Shown here: in pieces, positions 7,657 to 15,945 of the stretch
Numbering within the stretch: position 1 is the stretch's first letter
Layout of the letters: every line of letters begins with the position of its first letter
Assembly: GCF_965342175.1 (NCBI RefSeq)
Contig: NZ_CBDRBL010000019.1
Location: forward strand, 29,182 to 93,181
Source: Actinacidiphila sp965342175
GTDB lineage: Bacteria > Actinomycetota > Actinomycetes > Streptomycetales > Streptomycetaceae
Direction: 5' to 3'
Length of the DNA: 64,000 bases
Program-made: the position numbers and the translations under genes
Notes under the pieces: model-generated
Seen by the model: only the letters and a program-made list of their open reading frames with translations
Told to the model about the DNA's origin: nothing
Databases searched by the model: none

Positions 7657-9312
7657 TCAGCGCACGTCGACGTAGACGGGAGTGCCGTCGCTGTTGAAGT
7701 GCTTGGAGTCACCGAAGTACTGGATCAGCCACGTGCCGTCGGAGGACGGCTTGCCCTTGAGCGTGGCCTTGCCCGTCGAACTCGTCGTGCCCGAGGAGAC
7801 GTACGTCCACTTCGTCGAGCCCTTCTTCTGGAAGAACAGCTCGACGTGGCGGCCCTTGTACGGCCGCCAGGACTTGGAGACGTACTCCTTCAGCGTGCCG
7901 GTGAAGGTGACGGTGGCGCCCTTCTTGACCTTCTTCGTCGCGGACGCCTTGATCGAGTACATCCGGGTGTTGGTGCGGGTCAGCCGGACCGGCTTGGTGG
8001 CGCTCTCCGCGAACTGGTCGGAGACGTAGTGGTGCAGCCGGTAGTAGCCGTCGAGGTTGCCCCACTTCGCGATCGTCACGACACTGCCGTTGTCGGCCGC
8101 GTTCGCCTTGCCGAGGTCCTGCCAGCCCGTCCTGCCGTCCTTGGAGTACTCCAGGTGCACCACCTGGGGACGGTAGATCGATGTCACCCGGTCGTACGCG
8201 GAGTACAGCCGGGCGGACATGGTCACCTTGGCGTCCGCGCCGATCTTGGCGCTGACCTCGGTGAAGAGGGAGTCCGCCGGGAGGACGATCGAACCGCTCG
8301 CGGCGCCGGACGCGGTCAGGTACGGGTCCGCCTCGGCGGCGGACCAGGCCCCGTACGCGTACGGGGCGGCGATCACCTTGCCGCTGAAGGCGCCCGACGC
8401 GTTGCTGGTGACCGTGACCGCCGTGCCCGCGGTCAGCCACAGCCGCACGGGCACGCCCGCCACCGGGGCGCCCGCGGAGTCCTTGACGCTGCCGCTGATG
8501 GTCACCGCCTGGCCGGGCACCGCGCGGGTGCGGTCGGCCTTGGCGGTGACGACCACGGAGGTCTGCCGGAGCCGGGGGGAGCCCGCGCCCTCGGTCGCGG
8601 CGCCGTGGACCCGCTCGTCGTTCGCGGAGAACGCCGCCTTCAGCTCCGCCCACGAACCGATCGGGAACTGCGGGGAGGTGAAGGAGCCGTCCGCCCCGGT
8701 CACGGCCTGCCCAATGCCGTCGGGCCGCCCGGCGGAGGAGTCGTAGACGCAGGTCACATCCACGGTGGCGCCCTCGATGGGCACCTGGTCGCCGCTGCCC
8801 GGCTGGACGCCGAGGAGCGTGCCGGTGACGGCCGTCGTGCGGTGGTCCTTGTCGAGCTCCGTACGGGTCAGGCCGGTGCCGGCGAGGACCGGGCGCAGGG
8901 TGAAGTCCAGGATGCCGGCGTCCGTGCGGGTGACGGTGCGGCCCTGGTCGTCGGTGGCGGTGACGTCGATGGCGTACCGGCCCAGGTGCGGCATGGCGCC
9001 GCCGTCCTCGGTGAGCCTCAGCGGGGCGCCGGACGGCACCGACCACCGCTCCCCCACGCCGGACAGCGCGAGCGCGTCCACGACGACCGAGTCGCCGTCG
9101 CGCACGGTCGCCGTGACCGAGGTGATCGCCGAACCGGCTTCGTCCGTCCACACCGGCACCGTGAAGGAGCCGCGCTCGGCGTCGGCCGTGCGGGCCACAC
9201 CGATGCCGAGCGGGCCGGCGTCGTCGGCGAGGGCGGGGGTGACGGCGAATCCGGAGGAGAGCGCGGCCACCGAGACGATCAGCGCGAGAGCGCGCCGGGA
9301 ATCAACGGGCAT
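7657..9312 (-). CDS. Secreted multidomain beta-sandwich protein (paralogue 2 of tandem pair)
   Basis: A 551-residue exported protein of unknown function. Residues 1-29 are a Sec signal peptide ending in VTPALA-DD. The mature part is a series of Ig-like or carboxypeptidase-regulatory-like beta-sandwich repeats, for example VTISGSVKDSAGAPVAGVPV and GATVTFTGTLKEYVSKSWRP. The C-terminal third resembles the neighbouring upstream gene, both ending near DSKHF with Y-V-N/D at the tail. Its ATG (9312) lies inside the 3' end of that gene, an 11-bp overlap that implies translational coupling. No catalytic motif or sortase signal was seen. An extracellular binding or structural role is a guess. Confidence 0.75.
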   Translation of the reverse strand: MPVDSRRALALIVSVAALSSGFAVTPALADDAGPLGIGVARTADAERGSFTVPVWTDEAGSAITSVTATVRDGDSVVVDALALSGVGERWSVPSGAPLRLTEDGGAMPHLGRYAIDVTATDDQGRTVTRTDAGILDFTLRPVLAGTGLTRTELDKDHRTTAVTGTLLGVQPGSGDQVPIEGATVDVTCVYDSSAGRPDGIGQAVTGADGSFTSPQFPIGSWAELKAAFSANDERVHGAATEGAGSPRLRQTSVVVTAKADRTRAVPGQAVTISGSVKDSAGAPVAGVPVRLWLTAGTAVTVTSNASGAFSGKVIAAPYAYGAWSAAEADPYLTASGAASGSIVLPADSLFTEVSAKIGADAKVTMSARLYSAYDRVTSIYRPQVVHLEYSKDGRTGWQDLGKANAADNGSVVTIAKWGNLDGYYRLHHYVSDQFAESATKPVRLTRTNTRMYSIKASATKKVKKGATVTFTGTLKEYVSKSWRPYKGRHVELFFQKKGSTKWTYVSSGTTSSTGKATLKGKPSSDGTWLIQYFGDSKHFNSDGTPVYVDVR

Positions 9313-10981
9313 TGACGTACTCCGTCTTCGACTCGCTGTAGAAGTGCTTGGAGTCGGCCTCCAGACAGGCGGCCCAGGTGCCGTCGCCGTAGGCCTTGGT
9401 CTTCAGGCTGAAGCGTCCGGCCGAGTCGGTGCGGCCCATGACCGTCCAGTACCAGGTGCTCTTGCCCTTGGGCCGGAAGACGATCACGACCTTCCCGCCC
9501 TTGTACGCCTTCCACTTGCTGCCCGACTTGTACTGCAGCGTGCCCCGGGCCTTCAGCGCGCCGCCCACGCGCGGGCTGTTGGGCGTCATGTCGAAGGAGA
9601 CGATCCGGGTGACGGTGCGGTACAGCCGCTTCTTGGCCGAGGTGACCGCGAGCATGCCGTCCGACTCGGGGTGGTACAGGCGGTAGTAGCCGTCGGTGTA
9701 GCCGTAGGCGCTCACCGAGAAGGAGCACTTGCCGCCCGAGGACTCCCCGGCGGAGCCCGACTTGAGGGTCCTCCAGCTGGTGCTGCCGTTCTTGGAGTAC
9801 TGGAGGGAGACCGGTGCCCTCCAGCAGGAGCCGGCCAGCTTGCCCTTGGCGGTGACCTTCCCGTAGGCGTCCAGCGACATCGAGACGCCCGAATAGGCGC
9901 CGGGCGTCGGCACGTTGACCAGGTGCTCGGTGTACGCGAAGCCGGACACGTACTCCGACGGCCTGACATAGGTGTAGTGGTGCGTCGTCCTGGTCGCCGT
10001 CGCCGCGAAGGCGAAGGTGCCGGAGGTGTCCGCCGTCCCCGTGCCCATCAGGCCGGACGTGGTGTAGCGGTAGACGTCCGGCGGCTGCGGTGTGGTGACC
10101 AGGGGCGCCCCGGCGAACGGCTTCCAGCCCGCGTCGGTCAGCCGCTGGACGGTGCCCCGCACGGTGAAGGTCTTGCCCTTGTGGACCCGCTTGGCCGACG
10201 GGTCGGCGCTGATCCGGTACTGCACCGCCTCCGCCGGCAGCTGCGGGAGGGCGACCGGGGCCCCCGGGTCGGTGTCGGCCCCGCCGGTCACCACGGCGGC
10301 GCCCGCGGTGAGCGTGCCGCCGGGCGTCACGCCGAGGGAGAAGGTGCCGTCGGCCGCGGACGTCGCCGTCGCCGAGCCCTGCCTGGCGTCCACCCCGACG
10401 CGGGCGGTCCAGTTCACCCGCACCGTGGTGCCGGGCGCGGCCGGACCGGTGGTGCCGGTCGCCGGGTCGAAGGTCGTGACGGTGCCGGTGAGCACCGCCG
10501 TCCGGTGGTCGAAGTCGGTGTGGTCCCGGTCGTAGGCGAGCCTGCCGACACCGGTGTGCAGCCGGTAGCCGAAGAGTCCCGCCGCGCCGTGCTCGGCCCC
10601 GCTCCAGTGCTGGACGGTGCCGCCGGGCAGGCGGTAGTCGACGTCCACCGGGTAGTCGCCGTACGCGGTCCCCGCGGGCAGGCCGATGGGCCGGTCGGTG
10701 TACCAGCCGCGCTGCCAGGAGAAGGACAGGTTGTCGGTCGAGGCCAGCACGGGAGCGTCGGGCGCGGCGGACGCCCGGACACTCACCTTGACCCACAGGG
10801 CCTCGCCGTCGGCCAGGTCCACGGCCAGGGTGCCGTCGTCGCCGGTCGCCAGCCCGCTGACCGTCGCATCGTCGGCGTACGCAGGCCAGGCGGTCAGCGG
10901 TCCGGCCGCGAGGCCGGTGGTGAGTAGAAGGACGGCCGCGCTTCGGAGGACGGCAGGCCGATGTGCGCGCGAGATGCGCAT
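9302..10981 (-). CDS. Secreted multidomain beta-sandwich protein (paralogue 1 of tandem pair)
   Basis: A 559-residue exported protein, first gene of a two-gene operon with its paralogue. The signal peptide occupies residues 1-36 (hydrophobic VLLLTTGLAAGPLTAW, cleavage near AYA-DD). Beta-sandwich repeats follow (FTVRGTVQRLTDAGWKPFAG; GGALKARGTLQYKSGSKWKAYKG), with lysine and aromatic residues at repeat boundaries as in other Streptomyces exported Ig-like proteins. The C-terminus (DGTWAACLEADSKHFYSES) parallels the downstream paralogue, pointing to tandem duplication. A purine-rich GGGGGG lies before ATG 10981. I do not recognise a specific function. Confidence 0.75.
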   Translation of the reverse strand: MRISRAHRPAVLRSAAVLLLTTGLAAGPLTAWPAYADDATVSGLATGDDGTLAVDLADGEALWVKVSVRASAAPDAPVLASTDNLSFSWQRGWYTDRPIGLPAGTAYGDYPVDVDYRLPGGTVQHWSGAEHGAAGLFGYRLHTGVGRLAYDRDHTDFDHRTAVLTGTVTTFDPATGTTGPAAPGTTVRVNWTARVGVDARQGSATATSAADGTFSLGVTPGGTLTAGAAVVTGGADTDPGAPVALPQLPAEAVQYRISADPSAKRVHKGKTFTVRGTVQRLTDAGWKPFAGAPLVTTPQPPDVYRYTTSGLMGTGTADTSGTFAFAATATRTTHHYTYVRPSEYVSGFAYTEHLVNVPTPGAYSGVSMSLDAYGKVTAKGKLAGSCWRAPVSLQYSKNGSTSWRTLKSGSAGESSGGKCSFSVSAYGYTDGYYRLYHPESDGMLAVTSAKKRLYRTVTRIVSFDMTPNSPRVGGALKARGTLQYKSGSKWKAYKGGKVVIVFRPKGKSTWYWTVMGRTDSAGRFSLKTKAYGDGTWAACLEADSKHFYSESKTEYVNAR

Positions 10982-11205
10982 GCAAGACCCCCCACAGGTC
11001 AGAGAACGGCGCCGAAATGATCAAACGCCGGAGGCCGAACCTTAGCGGACCTGTGTGCGTCCTGTGTGCAGGGGTGGCGGTGCGGTGCAGGCGGGGGCGG
11101 GGTGCCATGGAGCACGGACGGGACGGGGTGGGACACGCCTTCCGGCACCGCTTCCCTGGATCGCGTCCCGTGGGCCGCGTCCCGTAGCCCGCGCCCCCGG
11201 GGAGG

Positions 11206-12258
11206 TCAGTGGCGGATGCGCACGCCGTGCCGGGCCAGCCAGGGCAGCGGGGCGACCGAGGAACCCATCTGGGGCGTCACGCGGACCTCGAAGTGCAGGT
11301 GGGGACCCGTGGAGTTGCCGGAGTTGCCGGACCGGCCGATCCGCTCGCCCGCGCGGACCCGCTGACCGGGGGCGACCTCCAGGACGGACAGATGGGCGTA
11401 GTGGGTGCAGTAGCCGCCGTCGTGCAGGACGACGATCTGGTTCCCAAAGCCGTCGCCGCACGCGGCCACCACCACCGTGCCGCCGCCCACCGCCCGGACC
11501 GGGGTGCCCGGCGGCACCGCGAAGTCCTGACCGGTGTGGCGGTGCGCCCAGTGCGCGCCGGAGGCGTCGTAGCCGGCTGTGAGCGTGTAATGCGCCACCG
11601 GGCGCACCCAGCGCGGCGCCTCGGGGCGACGTGATGCGGCGGAGGACCGTGACGGGGCCGGGGGCGCCTCGCGCGGGCAGTCCGCCGAGAGCCCCCCGTG
11701 GGACATGAGGGCGAGGTCCCGGGCGGACAGCCCGGCACGGGCGCGCAGCAGCCGCGCCTCGATGCGCCGGAGCAGCGCGTCCTTGCGGCGGGCCTCGCGG
11801 GCCAGCGCCTTCAGCGTCCGCCTGACGGCCTCGGTCTTCGCCTCCAGCCGGCGCTCCGCCAGCATCCGCTGGGCCAGCAGCGCCGCCTGCGCGTGCTGGC
11901 CCTGCCGGGCCAGCGCCACGCCCTCCAGCAGCCGTTCGGGCCGGTCGGCCAGCAGCAGCCGTGCCGACGGCCCCATCAACCCGCTGCGGTACTCGCTGCG
12001 CGCCATCGCCCCGATCAGGTCCCGCACCGCCGTCAGCCGCCGCCGCTCCACCGCCGCGGCCCGGCGCAGCAGCCGCAGCTCGGCGCGCTTGCGGCGGGCC
12101 GCCCGCTCGGTGTCCTCGTACGCCTGCACCGCACGGGCCGCCTGCGCGTACAGCCGCTCCGCCCGGGCCGGCGGGCCGGGCCGGGGGTGCTCGTCGGCCA
12201 TCGCCGGCGCACCGGCCAGGAGCAGGCACAGGGCCACGGCCGCCGTCCTCCATCGCAT
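11206..12258 (-). CDS. M23/LytM-type murein endopeptidase, secreted
   Basis: A 350-residue secreted peptidase. Residues 1-21 are a signal peptide (RTAAVALCLLLAGAPAMA). Residues 25-190 are alanine/arginine-rich and strongly helical, probably a coiled coil like those regulating LytM domains. The catalytic domain follows: HTGQDFAVPPGTPV supplies the first zinc ligands (H, D), and the metal-binding HLHFE lies near residue 325. Both are intact, so an active peptidoglycan-peptide hydrolase is expected in the cell wall. ATG 12258 (MRWRTAAV) is chosen because the signal peptide begins there; the longer open frame upstream is low-complexity. A divergent mreB-like gene lies 409 bp away. Confidence 0.88.
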   Translation of the reverse strand: MRWRTAAVALCLLLAGAPAMADEHPRPGPPARAERLYAQAARAVQAYEDTERAARRKRAELRLLRRAAAVERRRLTAVRDLIGAMARSEYRSGLMGPSARLLLADRPERLLEGVALARQGQHAQAALLAQRMLAERRLEAKTEAVRRTLKALAREARRKDALLRRIEARLLRARAGLSARDLALMSHGGLSADCPREAPPAPSRSSAASRRPEAPRWVRPVAHYTLTAGYDASGAHWAHRHTGQDFAVPPGTPVRAVGGGTVVVAACGDGFGNQIVVLHDGGYCTHYAHLSVLEVAPGQRVRAGERIGRSGNSGNSTGPHLHFEVRVTPQMGSSVAPLPWLARHGVRIRH

Positions 12259-12667
12259 CGCCCGATCCTGTCGGGCCTGGTCACCGCAGCGCCCGGACGA
12301 CACGCCCCGCCCGGCCGCGGCCACCCGGCGGGGTGACCGCGTCCGGGCGGCCGGGTCGAGTCGCGCCGACCGTCCGACGGCCTCGTGGAGTGGCGCGAGG
12401 AGGACATCGGCGCCTCGCCCGCCCGGCTCGCCGGGTTGCGTCCGCACGCCGACGGTGATGTGGGCGGCCCGGTCGACCCGGTCCCGTCCGCGCGGGTCCT
12501 GAAGGAGCCGGAGGTGGCATCGCGATCCTCGCGGCACGGATCATGCGATAGACGGATCAACCGCTCGGAGTATCACAACAGGCGGATTTCGACTTGCGCC
12601 CGCACGATGATCAGACGGGCCGCCGCAGGGGCGGTCCCGGGAACCGGCCCCTCGGGGAGGATCTGCC
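12259..12667. other. Intergenic region between M23 peptidase and mreB-like gene
   Basis: About 400 bp of divergent intergenic DNA. The first 270 bp are extremely GC-rich with overlapping open frames on both strands but no recognisable protein. The last 130 bp are more AT-rich (around 12540-12600) and probably carry the mreB-like promoter. I see no reliable -35/-10 pair. Confidence 0.4.
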
Positions 12668-13696
12668 GTGACCGTCAGTCTGGCGCATCTGCGTCGTTGC
12701 TCCGTTGCCGTCGACCTCGGGGCGTCGCGCACCCGTGTCTACCTCAAGCACCAGGGACTCGTCGTGGACGAGCCGAGCGTGGCCGCCGTCAACGCGCACA
12801 GCGGCGCCCTCGTCGCCGTCGGCTCGCTCGCCGAGAAGATGACCGGCCGCACACCCGAGCACATCCGCGTGGTCCGCCCCATCCAGGCCGGGATGGTCGT
12901 CGACATCGAGATGGCCCAGCGTATGCTCCGTCACCTGCTGGGCGGTCAGCTCCGCAAAGCGTGGCGGCGCAAGCCGATGCTGCGGGCCGCCGTCTGCACC
13001 CCCACCGGCAGCGGGCCGCTGGCCCAGCGGGCCGCCGTCGAGACGCTGTACGGCCTCGGTTCGCGCCGGGTCGAACTCGTGGACTCCGTCATCGCGGCCG
13101 CCATCGGGGCCGGGCTGCCGGTCGACGAGCCCGAAGCCACGATGATCATGCTCGCCGGAGCCGGCACCACGCAGATCGCGGTCATCTCGATGGGCTCGAT
13201 CGTCGCCGCGGAGACCATCGCGGTGGGCGGCGACGCGATCGACCACGCCGTCGTCCAGCACCTGCGCAACAAGCACGAACTGGTGCTGCCCAGCCAGTCG
13301 GTCCGGCCGCTGCACGAGATCCTCTCCGCGCCCGGGCCCCTCGCGCCCAGCGCCGAGGTCCAGGGCCGCGACGTCGCCAGCGGGATCGCCCGCACGGTCC
13401 GCGTCGACACCGAGGCCGTACGGCAGGCGATCCGGATGCCCATGGCGACGCTGGTCGACGGGATCGGCCAGGTGCTGCGGCGGTGCCCGCCGGACCTGGT
13501 CGCCGACCTCACCGACCGCGGCATCATGCTCGCGGGCGGCAGCGCGCTGCTGCCGGGCCTGGACGCCATGCTCCGCCAGTCCACCGGGATGCCGGTCACG
13601 ATCGCGGACCGGCCCGACGTCTGCGCGGTGCGCGGGCTCGGCGCCATGATGGAGGGCCAGCCCGTCCCGGCGCCGCTGGACCCGGTGACCGCTTAG
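12668..13696 (+). CDS. MreB-like bacterial actin
   Basis: A 342-residue actin-fold ATPase of the MreB/Mbl family. Phosphate-1 loop CSVAVDLGASRTRVYL, the SAVIAAA-like connecting region (DSVIAAAIGAG), phosphate-2 loop MLAGAGTTQIAVIS and adenosine motif GIMLAGGSALLPGLD are all recognisable. GTG 12668 is preceded by GGGGAGG, a good ribosome-binding site. No mreC, mreD or pbp gene follows, so this is not the canonical mre operon. Streptomycetes usually have such a third, more divergent MreB-like protein, thought to act with MreB and Mbl in spore-wall assembly; assigning this gene to that group is inference. Confidence 0.85.
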   Translation: MTVSLAHLRRCSVAVDLGASRTRVYLKHQGLVVDEPSVAAVNAHSGALVAVGSLAEKMTGRTPEHIRVVRPIQAGMVVDIEMAQRMLRHLLGGQLRKAWRRKPMLRAAVCTPTGSGPLAQRAAVETLYGLGSRRVELVDSVIAAAIGAGLPVDEPEATMIMLAGAGTTQIAVISMGSIVAAETIAVGGDAIDHAVVQHLRNKHELVLPSQSVRPLHEILSAPGPLAPSAEVQGRDVASGIARTVRVDTEAVRQAIRMPMATLVDGIGQVLRRCPPDLVADLTDRGIMLAGGSALLPGLDAMLRQSTGMPVTIADRPDVCAVRGLGAMMEGQPVPAPLDPVTA

Positions 13697-13858
13697 AGGT
13701 CGCGCGGATCGGCGGGGTGGAGAAAGGAGGGGGTCGAGGGCCGAGCCCGGCAAGGCGGAGAAGGGAGACGCAGCGGAGCTGCGGCGACCGACGACAACGC
13801 CGCCAGGCGAGAGCCGTCGACCCGCGACGCCGGCCCGCCTATCCGCGCGGCCTCTTGG

Positions 13859-14281
13859 CTAGAGGCACAGTGAGATGAAGCGGGGGCACATGTGAAGGGT
13901 GCCCTTGTGCGGCCCGTAGGTCAGCCAGATGCCGTGGTCGATGGCGGCCACGAGGTGTTGCGCGGCCTCAATGACAGCGGCCACGGGGAAAACCGGATCA
14001 GCGACGACCTCGATGCGGGTGCTCTCGGGCACGCGGTCGTCTCCGGTCTGCTTCAGCCCTGAGGCAGCGACCTCGTCCAGGAACGACTTCGTCAGATCAG
14101 CCAGCGCCCTTTCGCGTGACTCCAGGTCGTGCGTGGTCGTGCCCGGTGACTCCGGACGTTCCGCGAGCGTACGCAGACACGCCCCGATCAGGTCCGCCGG
14201 GTCCGGTGTGATCTCCACGCGCACCACGGCGTGCGGTTCCCGCTCGGAGTCGTGCTGGTGCGGCAACGTAGGCCCCCTCAC
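13859..14281 (-). CDS. Hypothetical protein
   Basis: A 140-residue predicted soluble protein I do not recognise. It is mildly acidic, with an arginine/glutamate-rich helical middle (ERALADLTKSFLDEVAASGL) and a C-terminal part that looks folded (VFPVAAVIEAAQHLVAAIDHGIWLTYGP). The start is GTG 14281 without a convincing ribosome-binding site. It lies just downstream of conservon 1 on the same strand, so it could be co-transcribed with cvnD. Possibly a lineage-specific conservon accessory; unproven. Confidence 0.55.
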   Translation of the reverse strand: MRGPTLPHQHDSEREPHAVVRVEITPDPADLIGACLRTLAERPESPGTTTHDLESRERALADLTKSFLDEVAASGLKQTGDDRVPESTRIEVVADPVFPVAAVIEAAQHLVAAIDHGIWLTYGPHKGTLHMCPRFISLCL

Positions 14282-14386
14282 TCGAAGCTGTCTTTCTGTC
14301 CGTCCCGTCGGAGTATCCTCTCGCGTCCCGGCAGCCCTGGAATTGGCGCATCCTCCGCGACGGACACGGGGGCGGCCGCCACCGCT

Positions 14387-15007
14387 CTACTCGGCCGCAC
14401 CCACTCCGGCCAGGAGCTCCTCGACTCTCAGCACGTGGGTCACCGCGGAGACCAGGAGCTGCTTCACCGATGCGCGCTGCCGTGCGTCGCAGGAGAGCAC
14501 GGGAACGGTCACGTCGACATCGAGAGCCGCCCGCACGGTCTCCGCCGGGTACACACGGGCGTCGTCGAAGACGTTGACGGCCACTACGTACGGCAGTCGG
14601 CGCCGCTCGAAGTAGTCGATGGACGCGAAGGACGCGTCCAGACGGCGGGTGTCCACGAGGACGACCGCGCACAGGGCCCCGGACGCGAGCTCGTCCCACA
14701 TGAACCAGAAACGGTCCTGCCCGGGCGTGCCGAACAGGAACAGGTCGAGCCGGTCGTGGATGGCGATGCGCCCGAAGTCCATGGCGACGGTGGTCGTCGT
14801 CTTCTCTCCCACACCGGAGGTGTCGTCGATCCCGATACCGGACCGGGTGAGGCGTTCCTCGGTGTGAAAGGGAGTGATCTCACTAGCGGTCGACACCAAG
14901 GTGGTCTTGCCCGTGCCGAAGCCGCCCGAGACCAGGATCTTGACAGCTTGGGGAAGGTCTTCGGCCGGCCCCGGAACAGAGGGCTCGTGCGAGAGGGCTT
15001 GAATCAT
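14387..15007 (-). CDS. cvnD: Conservon GTPase CvnD (conservon 1)
   Basis: A 206-residue small Ras-like GTPase, last gene of a four-gene conservon. G1 P-loop GGFGTGKTTL, switch region with TTTTVAMDFG, G3-like LFLFGTPGQDRFWFMW and VVLVDTRRLD match CvnD proteins, as does the YVVAVNVFD region in the guanine-specificity position. CvnD is thought to receive a signal from the CvnA/CvnB/CvnC membrane complex in aerial development or antibiotic control. ATG 15007 (MIQALSHEP) is preferred over the 14-residue-longer frame because homologues begin shortly before the P-loop. The gap to cvnC is 84 bp. Confidence 0.92.
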   Translation of the reverse strand: MIQALSHEPSVPGPAEDLPQAVKILVSGGFGTGKTTLVSTASEITPFHTEERLTRSGIGIDDTSGVGEKTTTTVAMDFGRIAIHDRLDLFLFGTPGQDRFWFMWDELASGALCAVVLVDTRRLDASFASIDYFERRRLPYVVAVNVFDDARVYPAETVRAALDVDVTVPVLSCDARQRASVKQLLVSAVTHVLRVEELLAGVGAAE

Positions 15008-15091
15008 CGCCGTTCCATTTCTGGGCGTTTCGTGTCGAGGGCGGTACACGCCACTTCCGGTTCGTCTCGTTGCCGTCCGGGCCTGCGGCGC

Positions 15092-15460
15092 TCACAGGGC
15101 CTGGAGGCCGGCGAGAACCATGCGGATGAGGGAGAGGGAGGGGCGCTCTCCGTCGGGGGAGGGCTCACGGACCCTGATGGCGCCCATGACCAGCAGGTCG
15201 CCCAGGAGCACCCGGACCACCCCGATAGGCAGTCCGCTGCGGGCCGTGAGTTCGCTCACCGACAGGGGTTGCCGGCACAGGGACAGCAGCCTGGTGTGCT
15301 CCGGCTCCGTCTCCAGCCAGGTGTCCAGGTGCTCCATGACGGCGACGACGTAGGAGACCAGGTCGAAGGCGCCCTTCCGCGCGTGGGTGCGGCCGCGTAC
15401 CAGGGCGTAGGGGCGTACGAGAGGGACCGCCTCGTCGTCCACCCACCAGCTACCGCCCAC
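15092..15460 (-). CDS. cvnC: Conservon protein CvnC (DUF742) (conservon 1)
   Basis: A 122-residue DUF742 protein. LVRPYALVRGRT near the N-terminus and the winged-helix-like stretch LCRQPLSVSELTARSGLPIGVVRVLLGDLLVMGAI are typical. DUF742 proteins bridge the roadblock protein and GTPase in conservon complexes. The start is GTG 15460, one base after the cvnB stop (TGA-A-GTG), so translation is coupled. Confidence 0.92.
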   Translation of the reverse strand: MGGSWWVDDEAVPLVRPYALVRGRTHARKGAFDLVSYVVAVMEHLDTWLETEPEHTRLLSLCRQPLSVSELTARSGLPIGVVRVLLGDLLVMGAIRVREPSPDGERPSLSLIRMVLAGLQAL

Positions 15461-15461
15461 T

Positions 15462-15887
15462 TCACTGGTCCGAGGGCTCGTGCGGGGGCCGGGAAGCCAC
15501 GGAGAGGTGCCGGCCGACCTGCCGGACGAGCCTCGCCATCTCGTAGGCGACCACGCCGATGTCGGCCTGCTCGGGCGAGAGCACGGTGAGGCACGCGTTG
15601 TCCCCCGCCGCGCAGACGAAGAGGTATCCGGCCTCCATCTCGACCATCGTCTGGCGCACCGTACCCCCGCCGAAGTGGCGGCCGGTGCCCTTGGCGAGGC
15701 TGTGGAAGCCCGAGGCGACGGCGGACAGCTGCTCCGCGTGCTCCCGGGCGAGTCCGTCGGAGCCCGCGAGCAGCAGGCCGTCGGTCGACAGCACGACGGC
15801 GTGGCCGATGCTCGGCACGCGCTGCACCATGTCGTTGAGGAGCCAGCCGAGGTTCGCGGTGGTCTCGGTGGCGGGCGTCGGTGTCAT
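15462..15887 (-). CDS. cvnB: Conservon roadblock/LC7 protein CvnB (conservon 1)
   Basis: A 141-residue roadblock/LC7-domain protein, the likely GTPase-regulating partner of CvnD. LGWLLNDMVQRVPSIGHAVVLSTDGLLLA is the canonical N-terminal half, and VEMEAGYLFVCAAGDNACLTVL forms the central sheet. ATG 15887 has GAGG 8 nt upstream. It is 58 bp downstream of cvnA and one base from cvnC. Confidence 0.93.
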   Translation of the reverse strand: MTPTPATETTANLGWLLNDMVQRVPSIGHAVVLSTDGLLLAGSDGLAREHAEQLSAVASGFHSLAKGTGRHFGGGTVRQTMVEMEAGYLFVCAAGDNACLTVLSPEQADIGVVAYEMARLVRQVGRHLSVASRPPHEPSDQ

Positions 15888-15945
15888 CGAGTTGTCCTCT
15901 CCTGGACGAGCGGTCGTTGAAGGGGAGCGCCGGATCTCGGCGGGC

